The position numbers and the translations under genes are program-made. A model generated the notes under the pieces. The model did no database searches, had not been told where the DNA came from, and saw only the letters and a list, made by a program, of their open reading frames with translations. From assembly GCA_023437885.1 (NCBI GenBank), contig JAEZFH010000263.1, positions 1-15,283 of the forward strand: DNA of 15,283 nt, in the 5' to 3' direction. The DNA is from Bacillota bacterium. Lineage in GTDB: Bacteria > Bacillota > Clostridia > Lachnospirales > Lachnospiraceae. This document shows, in pieces, positions 1 to 6,708 of the stretch (positions within the stretch are counted from its first letter, which is position 1; every line of letters starts with the position of its first letter).

Positions 1-661
1 CCGTACAGGCGGAGAGCCTTACTATAGTGCGAACTCCCGATACGGTCTTACAGTATTTGTCCGGTGATTTTAACTGTACCAATGCCGGAAGGGGTTTTAT
101 TACGGTATGTCCCAGGCTCCTTGCCAGATTAAAACCGCTCCCGTCCGAGCCAAGCTGTGGCGAAGCACAGCCTCCGGCTGCAAGGATCAGGCTTTTGCAG
201 CAGTAAGACCGGCTGATATTCTCCGGAAGCTTCCGGGTAACCACGGTATAATACGGCTTTCTGATCTCCACAACCTCCTCGGAGTACAGATAAACCACAC
301 CCAGGCGGGCTCCTTCCATCAACAGCACCTGCACCACACTGGCAGCCTGCTCCGAATTGGGATAATAATAACCCTCCCGTTCTTTGGGATAAATCCCTAA
401 TTCATCAAAGAACCTGAGGGTTTTGTTAACATCAAAACAAGACAGTACCTTCATAGCAAATGTACTGTCATCTGACCGGTAACAAGCCGGGTTTTGATGA
501 AGATTGGTAAAATTACATTTTCCGTTGCCGGTTGCAGATATTTTTTTACCTGCCTTATCCTTGTGCTCTATCACAAGCACCGAACTTCCCTCTCTCGCAG
601 CGGCAATCGCAGCGGTTAAGCCGGAAGCTCCGGCACCAACGATTATTACGTCATATTTCAC
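1..661 (-). CDS. HI0933-family NAD(P)/FAD-dependent oxidoreductase, N-terminal part (runs off left edge)
   Basis: The first 220 residues of a flavoprotein are present; the C-terminal part lies beyond base 1. The start is GTG at 659-661, preceded by GGGAGG about 8 nt upstream, and the protein begins MKYDVIIVGAGASG. Seen: the dinucleotide-binding glycine motif GAGASG at residues 9-14, the HI0933/BaiN signature ATGNGKCNFTN at 43-53, and a second FAD-contact motif AAGGCASPQLGSDGSG at 161-176. These are hallmarks of the HI0933 family (aminoacetone oxidase-like, BaiN-like). Family members are about 400-420 residues, so roughly half is present. The physiological substrate of most members is unknown and I cannot assign one. 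It has its own predicted promoter, so it is probably the first gene of a unit continuing leftwards. Confidence 0.9.
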   Translation of the reverse strand, partial: MKYDVIIVGAGASGLTAAIAAAREGSSVLVIEHKDKAGKKISATGNGKCNFTNLHQNPACYRSDDSTFAMKVLSCFDVNKTLRFFDELGIYPKEREGYYYPNSEQAASVVQVLLMEGARLGVVYLYSEEVVEIRKPYYTVVTRKLPENISRSYCCKSLILAAGGCASPQLGSDGSGFNLARSLGHTVIKPLPALVQLKSPDKYCKTVSGVRTIVRLSACT

Positions 662-721
662 CTGCGCAGCCTCCCATGAACAAATATAGAACAGAATCAA
701 TGACAGAATTATATTTGTTTC

Positions 722-750
722 ATTATATTTTAACAGAGGCATTATTTCAA
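722..750 (-). promoter_or_regulatory. Sigma-A-type promoter for the FAD oxidoreductase gene
   Basis: On the minus strand, TTGAAA (745-750) is followed after exactly 17 bases by a perfect TATAAT (722-727). Transcription would start near base 715, giving a leader of about 55 nt before the GTG start at 661. This suggests the oxidoreductase is transcribed independently of the BofC-domain gene upstream. No clear terminator separates the two genes. Confidence 0.72.
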
Positions 751-834
751 GCACTTCTTTGTTTTTATCGTTTAAGCAGATTGCTTTGTATCAGCTTGCA
801 GACAATTTTGCATCAGCAAGCGGATCGTTTAATA

Positions 835-1500
835 TCAGCTTGAGAAGCTTTCCAGAAGGGAGTACAGCTCTTCCAGGCTGTTCACATAGATTCCCTGACT
901 CAGAGCAATTCGGTCCTCCTCCGGCAAATTGGCAGCAAGTATGTGGGTATAATTAAATACACTTTTCAGATCGCTGTTATATACCACCACATAGCCATCC
1001 TTCACTATAATATAAAAACGGAAGGGAACAAAATCTTCATTATAGGTCTTCTTGATTACAATCTCGGTATCGGAAAACCGCACCAATTCATAGGAAATCA
1101 AGCCCTTGTTATATTCTGATAAGGGCAGATCACTCATAAAGGTAGTAAGATATTCCTCCACCTGAGCTCTGTTCAGACCAACCAGATATGCGGGAGGGTT
1201 AAGCTCCTGGGTTTGGGTTTTATCCGTTTTCATATTGTAGATCTCAAGAATATATTTGGTAGTTGGCAGCACCGTAGTTTCTGACTGTTCGTTCACCGCT
1301 ACGGTTTCAGAATCCGTTTCTGTTACCGCAGGTGTGGGCTTCTCCACCTGAGTCAGCGCAAGCAGCTGATCCTTGCGTTCAATCGCCTTCTGGTTGAATT
1401 CATTTAATGCATGTAAATAACTCATATAATAGCATACACTGAACATGATGCTTAATACTGCAAAGCTTCCGAGATAAATTATCGCCTTTCTTAGCTTCAT
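835..1500 (-). CDS. Membrane-anchored protein with BofC-like C-terminal domain
   Basis: The protein has 221 residues. Residues 7-27 form a hydrophobic helix after a short basic N-terminus (MKLRK), most likely a signal anchor. A coiled, then Thr/Glu-rich low-complexity linker follows (about 35-80), then a folded extracytoplasmic region. Residues about 158-220 resemble the BofC C-terminal domain: FYIIVKDGYVVVYN, then LPEEDRIALSQGIYVNS and a terminal EELYSLLESFSS. In Bacillus subtilis, BofC is a forespore-made inhibitor of SpoIVB signalling in pro-sigma-K processing. That this protein has the same role is inference; only the C-terminal domain is recognisable and the middle region is lineage-specific. 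The start is supported by AAGGAG 9 nt upstream. Confidence 0.68.
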   Translation of the reverse strand: MKLRKAIIYLGSFAVLSIMFSVCYYMSYLHALNEFNQKAIERKDQLLALTQVEKPTPAVTETDSETVAVNEQSETTVLPTTKYILEIYNMKTDKTQTQELNPPAYLVGLNRAQVEEYLTTFMSDLPLSEYNKGLISYELVRFSDTEIVIKKTYNEDFVPFRFYIIVKDGYVVVYNSDLKSVFNYTHILAANLPEEDRIALSQGIYVNSLEELYSLLESFSS

Positions 1501-1543
1501 ACGAGACCACTCCTTCGGCTTAATTATCTCCAGAATTTACTTA

Positions 1544-1572
1544 TTTATACAAGCATCTCCTCCGTATATTCA
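1544..1572 (-). promoter_or_regulatory. Possible promoter for the BofC-domain gene
   Basis: On the minus strand, TGAATA (1567-1572) lies 17 bases before TATAAA (1544-1549), about 45 nt upstream of the start codon. TGAATA fits the -35 box of the forespore factor sigma-G better than that of sigma-A, but the -10 box is not a good sigma-G match (CATnnTA), so the factor is uncertain. Confidence 0.3.
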
Positions 1573-1677
1573 TTACATCTGCCAAATCATTCGTAGAAGC
1601 CGTCGAAGGGAAGGAACTGCGGAAGGACATGCTATCCTTTACTTCCGACTCCAATGAATCCATAGGAATTATGTGAG

Positions 1678-1738
1678 TAGATAGAACAAGCCGACCCCAT
1701 TGACATGGTGATATCATGGGATTCGCTTGTTCTATCTA
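1678..1738. repeat. 23-bp imperfect inverted repeat with 15-base spacer
   Basis: Left arm 1678-1700 and right arm 1716-1738 are complementary. The outer 14 bases (TAGATAGAACAAGC) match perfectly, three mismatches follow around one matched base, and the inner CCCAT matches again. Neither strand has the U-run expected of an intrinsic terminator directly after the stem, so it may be a structured RNA, a processing site or a degenerate small repeat. The copy number in the genome is unknown from this window. Confidence 0.65.
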
Positions 1739-1795
1739 TTATTAATAGATCTTTATTACCTAAGCTTCTTCTTCATTTCAATGCTGCTGACGGGG

Positions 1796-1861
1796 ATAAA
1801 AGGAAAAGGAAGTTAAATGGTACTTGCTTTTGACAGCCCAATCACATCTGATTACTTCCTT
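1796..1861 (-). terminator. Weak terminator-like structure after the GGDEF-EAL gene
   Basis: On the minus strand, about 34 nt after the stop codon, AAGGAAGT (1854-1861) can pair with ACTTCCTT (1806-1813), which runs into a T-rich tract. The enclosed loop is long (40 nt) but holds a small AATCA/TGATT hairpin. The long loop makes it a poor intrinsic terminator. Confidence 0.3.
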
Positions 1862-1895
1862 CTCCGCCGTTGATTTTTCTGATATTCCCATTGCT

Positions 1896-4523
1896 CTATT
1901 CTCCCATATATCTCTTCAACAAATTTAAATTATATATGTTCTCAATTTCATCTGCCTTGAGTTGCTTACTGAACAGATATCCCTGGATATAATCACACCC
2001 ACTCTCTCTTAGCTGAAGATATTTATCATACTCCTCAATACCCTCGGCTGTAATCTTCAGCTTCAGGCTATGGGCAAGGGAGATGATGCTGTCCATAACA
2101 CCGATATTATCCGATAATAGAAATTTATCGTTAATCGATTTATCCAGCTTAATCTTATTGACCGGAAGGTAGGTAAGGTAACTCAGGGAGGAATATCCGG
2201 TTCCAAAATCATCCAAAGTAATCCGCAGTCCCGAGGCTTTCAGGCCCTGCAGAAATTCCATGGTCTGAATATCATTTTCCAGGAAGATACTTTCTGTTAT
2301 TTCAATTTCAATATATTCGGGAGAGATATTGTATGCTTTTAATAACCCTATTAGGTAGGAGGTATATTCTCTGTCCCTTAACTGTTTGCTGGAGAAATTT
2401 ATGGAAATTACCTTTTCCTGAAGGCCCTTTTTTCTCCATGCATCCAACTGCTTTACCGCTTCCTCGGCGACCCATCGGCCGATGGCTATGATATGCCCCG
2501 TCTCCTCGGCCACCGGAATGAAAGAGCCCGGGCTGATATTGCAATCCTTCAGGCGGATTAAAGCTTCCAAACCAACGATCTCTCCCGTTCTTGCTTCCAC
2601 CTGCGGCTGATAGCAAAGATAAAAGCCCTCCTCCCGGATGGCCTGCCGGAGGATACCTTCCAGCTCCTTCTTTTCTCTTATCTCATCCTTCATGGTTTCC
2701 TGGTAATAAATATAATTATTCTTGCCGTTGTGCTTTACTTTATACATCGCTGCATCCGTATTCATAATGAGCTGATCCAGATTATCACTGTCCTCCGGAT
2801 AGCGGGTGATACCCATACTGAAATTAACACTGTTTTCAATCCCGTCGATCACGAAAGCTTCGTTGAAAGTCTCCTGAAGCTTCCGTATATATGCATCAAT
2901 CTCTTCCATCCTCCGAACCTTGCTGATCAAAATCAGGAATTCGTCTCCGCCAAACCTGGCACAGAACATTCTATCATCCAAGATCTCGGTAAGTCGCCCC
3001 GACATTTCCTTCAGTAACCGGTCACCGTAAACATGCCCCAAGGTATCATTAATCGCTTTAAAATTATCGATATCGAGCAGCATTACCACACCGAAAGAAC
3101 CCGTTTCCAGCTCATAGGAAAGCTTTTCGACAAATTGCAGACGGTTCGGAAGATTGGTCAGATAATCGTGTTTTGCCATAACCTCTATTTTCTCATATTG
3201 GGCTTTCAGCTCCTCTTCGGAAGCGGTAAGCTCCTCGTAGGTTGCCACCAGCTCTTCATGGCTCTCTTGAAGCTCCTTCTGCATTTTTCTGCGTTTCATG
3301 TTATCCATGGACAGGATAACCATCAATATGGATAGGAAAAGGAATATGATTCCGGCACCGATCAGAAATTTGCGGTAACGCTCCAGCGGAGAAATTTCCT
3401 TGTTGTACAGTACGGCCCCTTCCGGTATGAGCTTTTGATTAATCCCGTATTCCCTGATAATTTCATAATCGAAGATATAGTAATAGGGTGTAACCTCCAT
3501 CAATGCAATGGTATCAACCGGCGTTCCGGTCAACACCCGGCAGGTAACCTCTGCTGCATATCTTCCCATACCCTCGTAATCAATCATCTTTCCGCCCAGC
3601 AGTCCTTTACCGATTCCGCCGACACTGGCACGGTATACCGGAACTCTTGTATGCTCCTTCAGAAATGCAAATTGCTCTTTCAGACCAAGATACACTCCCG
3701 AATTATCCTGGTTCATGCTTTGAAACAGAACAATACAATTACTATCAAGCGCTTCCAGCCTGCGGCCGAACTCTTCGAAGGTATCCTCGGAGACATTAAA
3801 AGCCTCAAAATTCAAATCCGGGAAAGCCAGAGCTGCTTCTTCCAGCTGCTTCTGATCTCCCTGTCCTGTCAGTGTTCCGTCGACAATGCCGACTACTCTC
3901 GTAGCCTTGGGATTGAACCGGCATGCAATCGCGATATTCTCAATCAAGGAAGTCTCCTCAATACTGCCTGCCATATACGGGTTGGCATCCGCTCTTTTCG
4001 CTCTCTCCTTGTCATTGATTCCAAAAAAGATAACCGGTACTCCTGCAAAAAGCTCCTCCTGATAATCCATCGCAAACTGCAGTGCTGCATCATCCCCAAC
4101 AATAACCGCATCATACGCGGGAAGATTTTTCAGCTTATAAGACAGGCTAATATGGAAATAATCAATATTTTCCTCCGCGGAAAATCTCTTTGTATCCATA
4201 TATTCCAGATCCAGGCTGGCACCCTGGGCTTCCAGCACCGACTGCATACCCCTGATCTGATCCGGTACAGTTACAAAACTTTCACTGTAGGAACTGATAA
4301 AAAGAATGTGCCTGCCCTTCAGCTCCTGCTCATCTTCGGAAGATAATTCTTTGCCGGAGGCAATCCCCGGATAATGCAGGGCAATCATCACCGTTAACAC
4401 ACAGATGCTTGCCCGCAGTATTAAACCTAAGAGTGGCACGCTTTGCGAACCACACTTAGGTTTAATCAAGCTGAAGAACGTTATATTTCGGTTCATCCTT
4501 TCCATGTTCATGCAATTCTCCAT
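1896..4523 (-). CDS. ABC-type sensor - GGDEF - EAL hybrid protein (c-di-GMP turnover)
   Basis: A membrane signalling protein predicted to make and/or degrade cyclic di-GMP. Positions here count from a GTG at 4550; the preferred ATG is codon 10. A hydrophobic segment (about 38-60) precedes an extracytoplasmic region (about 75-375) resembling the ABC transporter substrate-binding family (ILFISSYSES, YDAVIVGDDAALQFA, VPVIFFGIND). A second helix spans 394-415 and a Glu-rich coiled coil 417-460. The GGDEF domain has an intact GGDEF at 534-538; the inhibitory RxxD site is absent (DDRM at 525-528). The EAL domain keeps its metal and catalytic residues: E662, N718, E750/E753, D780-D781, K801, E836 and Q856. 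Phosphodiesterase activity is therefore likely and cyclase activity possible. AAAGGAGAT lies 13 nt before the ATG at 4523; GGAG 6 nt before the ATG at 4511 is an alternative. Confidence 0.9.
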   Translation of the reverse strand: MENCMNMERMNRNITFFSLIKPKCGSQSVPLLGLILRASICVLTVMIALHYPGIASGKELSSEDEQELKGRHILFISSYSESFVTVPDQIRGMQSVLEAQGASLDLEYMDTKRFSAEENIDYFHISLSYKLKNLPAYDAVIVGDDAALQFAMDYQEELFAGVPVIFFGINDKERAKRADANPYMAGSIEETSLIENIAIACRFNPKATRVVGIVDGTLTGQGDQKQLEEAALAFPDLNFEAFNVSEDTFEEFGRRLEALDSNCIVLFQSMNQDNSGVYLGLKEQFAFLKEHTRVPVYRASVGGIGKGLLGGKMIDYEGMGRYAAEVTCRVLTGTPVDTIALMEVTPYYYIFDYEIIREYGINQKLIPEGAVLYNKEISPLERYRKFLIGAGIIFLFLSILMVILSMDNMKRRKMQKELQESHEELVATYEELTASEEELKAQYEKIEVMAKHDYLTNLPNRLQFVEKLSYELETGSFGVVMLLDIDNFKAINDTLGHVYGDRLLKEMSGRLTEILDDRMFCARFGGDEFLILISKVRRMEEIDAYIRKLQETFNEAFVIDGIENSVNFSMGITRYPEDSDNLDQLIMNTDAAMYKVKHNGKNNYIYYQETMKDEIREKKELEGILRQAIREEGFYLCYQPQVEARTGEIVGLEALIRLKDCNISPGSFIPVAEETGHIIAIGRWVAEEAVKQLDAWRKKGLQEKVISINFSSKQLRDREYTSYLIGLLKAYNISPEYIEIEITESIFLENDIQTMEFLQGLKASGLRITLDDFGTGYSSLSYLTYLPVNKIKLDKSINDKFLLSDNIGVMDSIISLAHSLKLKITAEGIEEYDKYLQLRESGCDYIQGYLFSKQLKADEIENIYNLNLLKRYMGE

Positions 4524-4548
4524 TCTGCCGATGTATCTCCTTTGAGGC

Positions 4549-4619
4549 ACCGGATTAGTTTTATCTTAATGTGAGGAAGGTCGTATTTTAACCGGATGAA
4601 ATCAGTGTCTCATCCGGTT
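4549..4619 (-). promoter_or_regulatory. Structured leader of the GGDEF-EAL gene with competing stem segments
   Basis: On the minus strand a perfect 10-bp stem AACCGGATGA/TCATCCGGTT (arms 4610-4619 and 4590-4599) closes a 10-nt loop within the predicted 5' leader. A second copy of ATCCGGT (4549-4555), just before the ribosome binding site, could pair with the same 5' arm instead. No U-run follows the hairpin. The rest of the gap 4524-4866 holds the promoter at 4674-4702 and the terminator of the upstream gene. Confidence 0.5.
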
Positions 4620-4673
4620 GGTCGCTCGCATATTTCGACGTATAACAATATATTTCATGTTATCTCTACAATC

Positions 4674-4702
4674 AGTATAGCTTATTTTCCAATTATCATC
4701 AA
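4674..4702 (-). promoter_or_regulatory. Sigma-A-type promoter for the GGDEF-EAL gene
   Basis: On the minus strand, TTGATG (4697-4702) is spaced 17 bases from TATACT (4674-4679). Transcription would start near 4667, giving a leader of about 145 nt containing the hairpin at 4590-4619. The promoter lies downstream of a good terminator of the preceding gene, so the c-di-GMP gene appears to be a separate unit. Confidence 0.6.
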
Positions 4703-4792
4703 GTGAATCTTACATGTTTTGGAACGAACCTCCTGACAATGACATAAATCCGGACCGTCCCCAGCCTGCCAATTGAACATAAAGTAAATGAT

Positions 4793-4841
4793 ATAAAATA
4801 CCGGGATCAGACTCCTATCCTGCTGGAAGCCTGTCCCGGTA
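4793..4841 (-). terminator. Rho-independent terminator after the flippase gene
   Basis: Minus-strand RNA forms a long stem. TACCGGGA (4834-4841) pairs with TCCCGGTA (4799-4806), continued inward by CAGGCTTCC with GGAGTCTG through a G-U pair and single-base bulges. It is followed by TTTTATAT. It lies 26 nt past the flippase stop codon. Confidence 0.82.
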
Positions 4842-4866
4842 AAATTATTGTTGTTCAAAAAGTTGT

Positions 4867-6552
4867 CTATAATAAATGCAATTTTTTCAATACCCCAATG
4901 ATTGCTCCGCTTTTTGGCAGGAAGCCCATTTCTTCTTCCTCTATCCCTTTCATAAAGATCAACAGTATAAAGTACACCAGGAGCGCCAGTAAAAAAGCCA
5001 GCAGAGTGGAAAGCATCATATTGCCGGTCCATAACATAAGCCCCAGATATGCAAAATACGTTACAGCCCCCATCAACCCCGCACTAACAACCGGAATGGC
5101 AAAGGTCTTGATCAGTTCCTGCTTATAATCCAGATACGTTCCGATTGCCAGCCAATTCAAGATACAAACAACCATCGGGAAGGTAACATTGCCGATCACC
5201 AGCGCATAGGTGCTTAACGGTGTAAAGTAAAGCAGCAAGAATACCACTACTACGTGGACTCCGAGGGATATAGCGGAATTGATTACCGGAATACGCATGC
5301 GGTTGATGCCCTGCAGAATCGACGAAGAAACCGTAGAATATGCATAGAATACGATGGAGATGGATCCAAGCATCATCAAATTAGCGGATAGCTGGTAATG
5401 ATCCTTAAATACCAGAGTCATGAACGGAGATGCCAGAACTCCCATGCCCACCGAAGCCGGGATTGCAATAATCATATTGAACTTAATTGCCGCATGCACC
5501 TTATGCCGGATGGAATCCACCATCCCTCTGGCCATGTCTGCGGATACCGTAGTAACAATCGCAGCGCCGATGGAGGTTGCATTGGCAACCGGTACATTGG
5601 TCAGTATCCGGTATTCGCCGCTGTAAATACCAATGAGAGTATTCCGGTATTTTTCAATATAAAACTGACCTGCCGCTGCTCCCTCCGCTAATAAAACCGG
5701 AAGATCAAAGGATGCGATTTCTTTTTCCTTCATAATATGACCGAAAAGGGAGCCGTCAATCAGACCACTGATCTGATACACCGTCTGACTAAGAACAATG
5801 GGTGCGATGGTCATCAGGAGGAGACGGAAAAGTTCCGGATAGGTTTCCCGGCTGGAGGCAGTATCATGCTTCATCTGCCTGTTCAGCACCGGCTTATATA
5901 CTGCAAATACGAAGAGCAGGAATATCAGTGCAATACAGGCGCCTACAAAGGTACCCAGCGTTCCGCCCGCCGCACCGTAAGAAGACATGTTCGGAGCTGC
6001 GCTGTTATTCTCGATCAGAACCCAGGAGGCATATACACTGACTGCAGCATTCACAATCTGCTCCAGTACCTGGGATACTGCTGTCGGGATCATGGTATTT
6101 TTTCCCTGGTAAAAGCCACGCAATACTCCCATCACGGAAAATACAAATATGGTAGGCGCTAATACCTGCAGAGGCAGTGCCGTATCGGGACTGTCAAATA
6201 ATAATACGGCTAAGCCATTTGCTCCAAAGAAGATAGCCAGGGTGGCGATCAGCCCTATCCCTGCGGCAAAAAGCATAGCACATAAAAAGAGCCGGTATGA
6301 ATTTCGGTATTCCTTCTTAATTCTTCTGACCGCAACCAGTTTGGATACGGCAAGGGGTATGCTGTAGGAGGAAAGAATCAAAGCCATATTGTATACTTCG
6401 AAAGCATTGGAATATAAGCCCATACCCTCTCTACCGATAATTCGTACCATGGGGATACGGTAAAGCAGCCCTATGACACGGACTAAGATGGAGGCAACTG
6501 CCAAAATGCTCCCCTGTATCAAAAAATGATTGCTTTTACTTCTTGCTGACAT
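4867..6552 (-). CDS. SpoVB/MATE-like polysaccharide (lipid-linked precursor) flippase
   Basis: A 561-residue integral membrane protein with about 12-14 hydrophobic helices, matching the polysaccharide biosynthesis / MurJ-SpoVB branch of the MOP exporter superfamily. The N-terminus is typical: a basic start, then helices around 13-32, then IIGREGMGLYSNAFEVYN and SIPLAVSKLVA, which recall Bacillus SpoVB, YtgP and related proteins. FYQGKNTMIPTAVSQVLEQ (about 148-166) is another family signature. Such proteins move lipid-linked sugar precursors (peptidoglycan or other glycans) across the cytoplasmic membrane; SpoVB acts in spore cortex synthesis. Which substrate this one uses cannot be read from sequence, so no symbol is given. 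AGGAG lies 7 nt before the ATG. The gene follows the DUF3048 lipoprotein gene with no terminator visible between them and ends at a strong terminator. Confidence 0.88.
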   Translation of the reverse strand: MSARSKSNHFLIQGSILAVASILVRVIGLLYRIPMVRIIGREGMGLYSNAFEVYNMALILSSYSIPLAVSKLVAVRRIKKEYRNSYRLFLCAMLFAAGIGLIATLAIFFGANGLAVLLFDSPDTALPLQVLAPTIFVFSVMGVLRGFYQGKNTMIPTAVSQVLEQIVNAAVSVYASWVLIENNSAAPNMSSYGAAGGTLGTFVGACIALIFLLFVFAVYKPVLNRQMKHDTASSRETYPELFRLLLMTIAPIVLSQTVYQISGLIDGSLFGHIMKEKEIASFDLPVLLAEGAAAGQFYIEKYRNTLIGIYSGEYRILTNVPVANATSIGAAIVTTVSADMARGMVDSIRHKVHAAIKFNMIIAIPASVGMGVLASPFMTLVFKDHYQLSANLMMLGSISIVFYAYSTVSSSILQGINRMRIPVINSAISLGVHVVVVFLLLYFTPLSTYALVIGNVTFPMVVCILNWLAIGTYLDYKQELIKTFAIPVVSAGLMGAVTYFAYLGLMLWTGNMMLSTLLAFLLALLVYFILLIFMKGIEEEEMGFLPKSGAIIGVLKKLHLL

Positions 6553-6572
6553 GCTTCTACTCCTTTTTCATA

Positions 6573-6580
6573 ACTGTATG
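6573..6580 (-). promoter_or_regulatory. Possible sporulation-type -10 element before the flippase gene
   Basis: CATACAGT on the minus strand, 20 nt upstream of the start codon, fits the sigma-E -10 consensus CATACAnT and is near the sigma-K form. No convincing sigma-E -35 box is seen; an ACA 16 bases upstream would suit sigma-K only loosely. The leader would be very short, with the transcript beginning just before AAGGAG. Confidence 0.25.
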
Positions 6581-6708
6581 CTTGTTTCTTTTATCCTGTG
6601 CAAATTCAATTACTATCTGGCTGAAGGCGAAGGCTTCCGGCTGCAATTAACTCTCTGTTTCCTGTCCAAGCCCTTCTTACAGCTGTGCTTAGCTTAATAA
6701 AATCCTGG

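Larger units (their letters stand above)
1501..1895. other. 395-base stretch without a convincing gene
   Basis: This gap between the GGDEF-EAL gene and the BofC-domain gene holds a long inverted repeat (1678-1738), a weak terminator-like structure (about 1796-1861), a possible promoter (1544-1572) and a 29-codon minus-strand reading frame (1541-1630) that I do not accept as a gene. A smaller imperfect inverted repeat (GGAAG...CTTCC) lies at 1621-1646. I see no recognisable protein remnant or riboswitch motif. Confidence 0.6.

Noticed and set aside
107..400. A 97-codon plus-strand reading frame near the left edge
   Set aside because: It is antisense to the FAD oxidoreductase, whose motifs are unmistakable.
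794..821. GCTTGC/GCAAGC inverted repeat as a terminator of the BofC-domain gene
   Set aside because: Only 6 bp with a 16-base loop and no T-run after it on the minus strand.
3435..4346. A 303-codon plus-strand reading frame
   Set aside because: It lies wholly antisense to the sensor domain of the GGDEF-EAL gene, has a composition unlike a real protein (Ile/Cys/Gln-rich) and matches no family; it is a shadow of the coding strand.
4590..4619. The perfect 10-bp hairpin read as a terminator
   Set aside because: It is followed by AAAATACG on the minus strand and GGTCGCTC on the plus strand, with no U-run on either, and it lies downstream of a good promoter rather than at a gene end.
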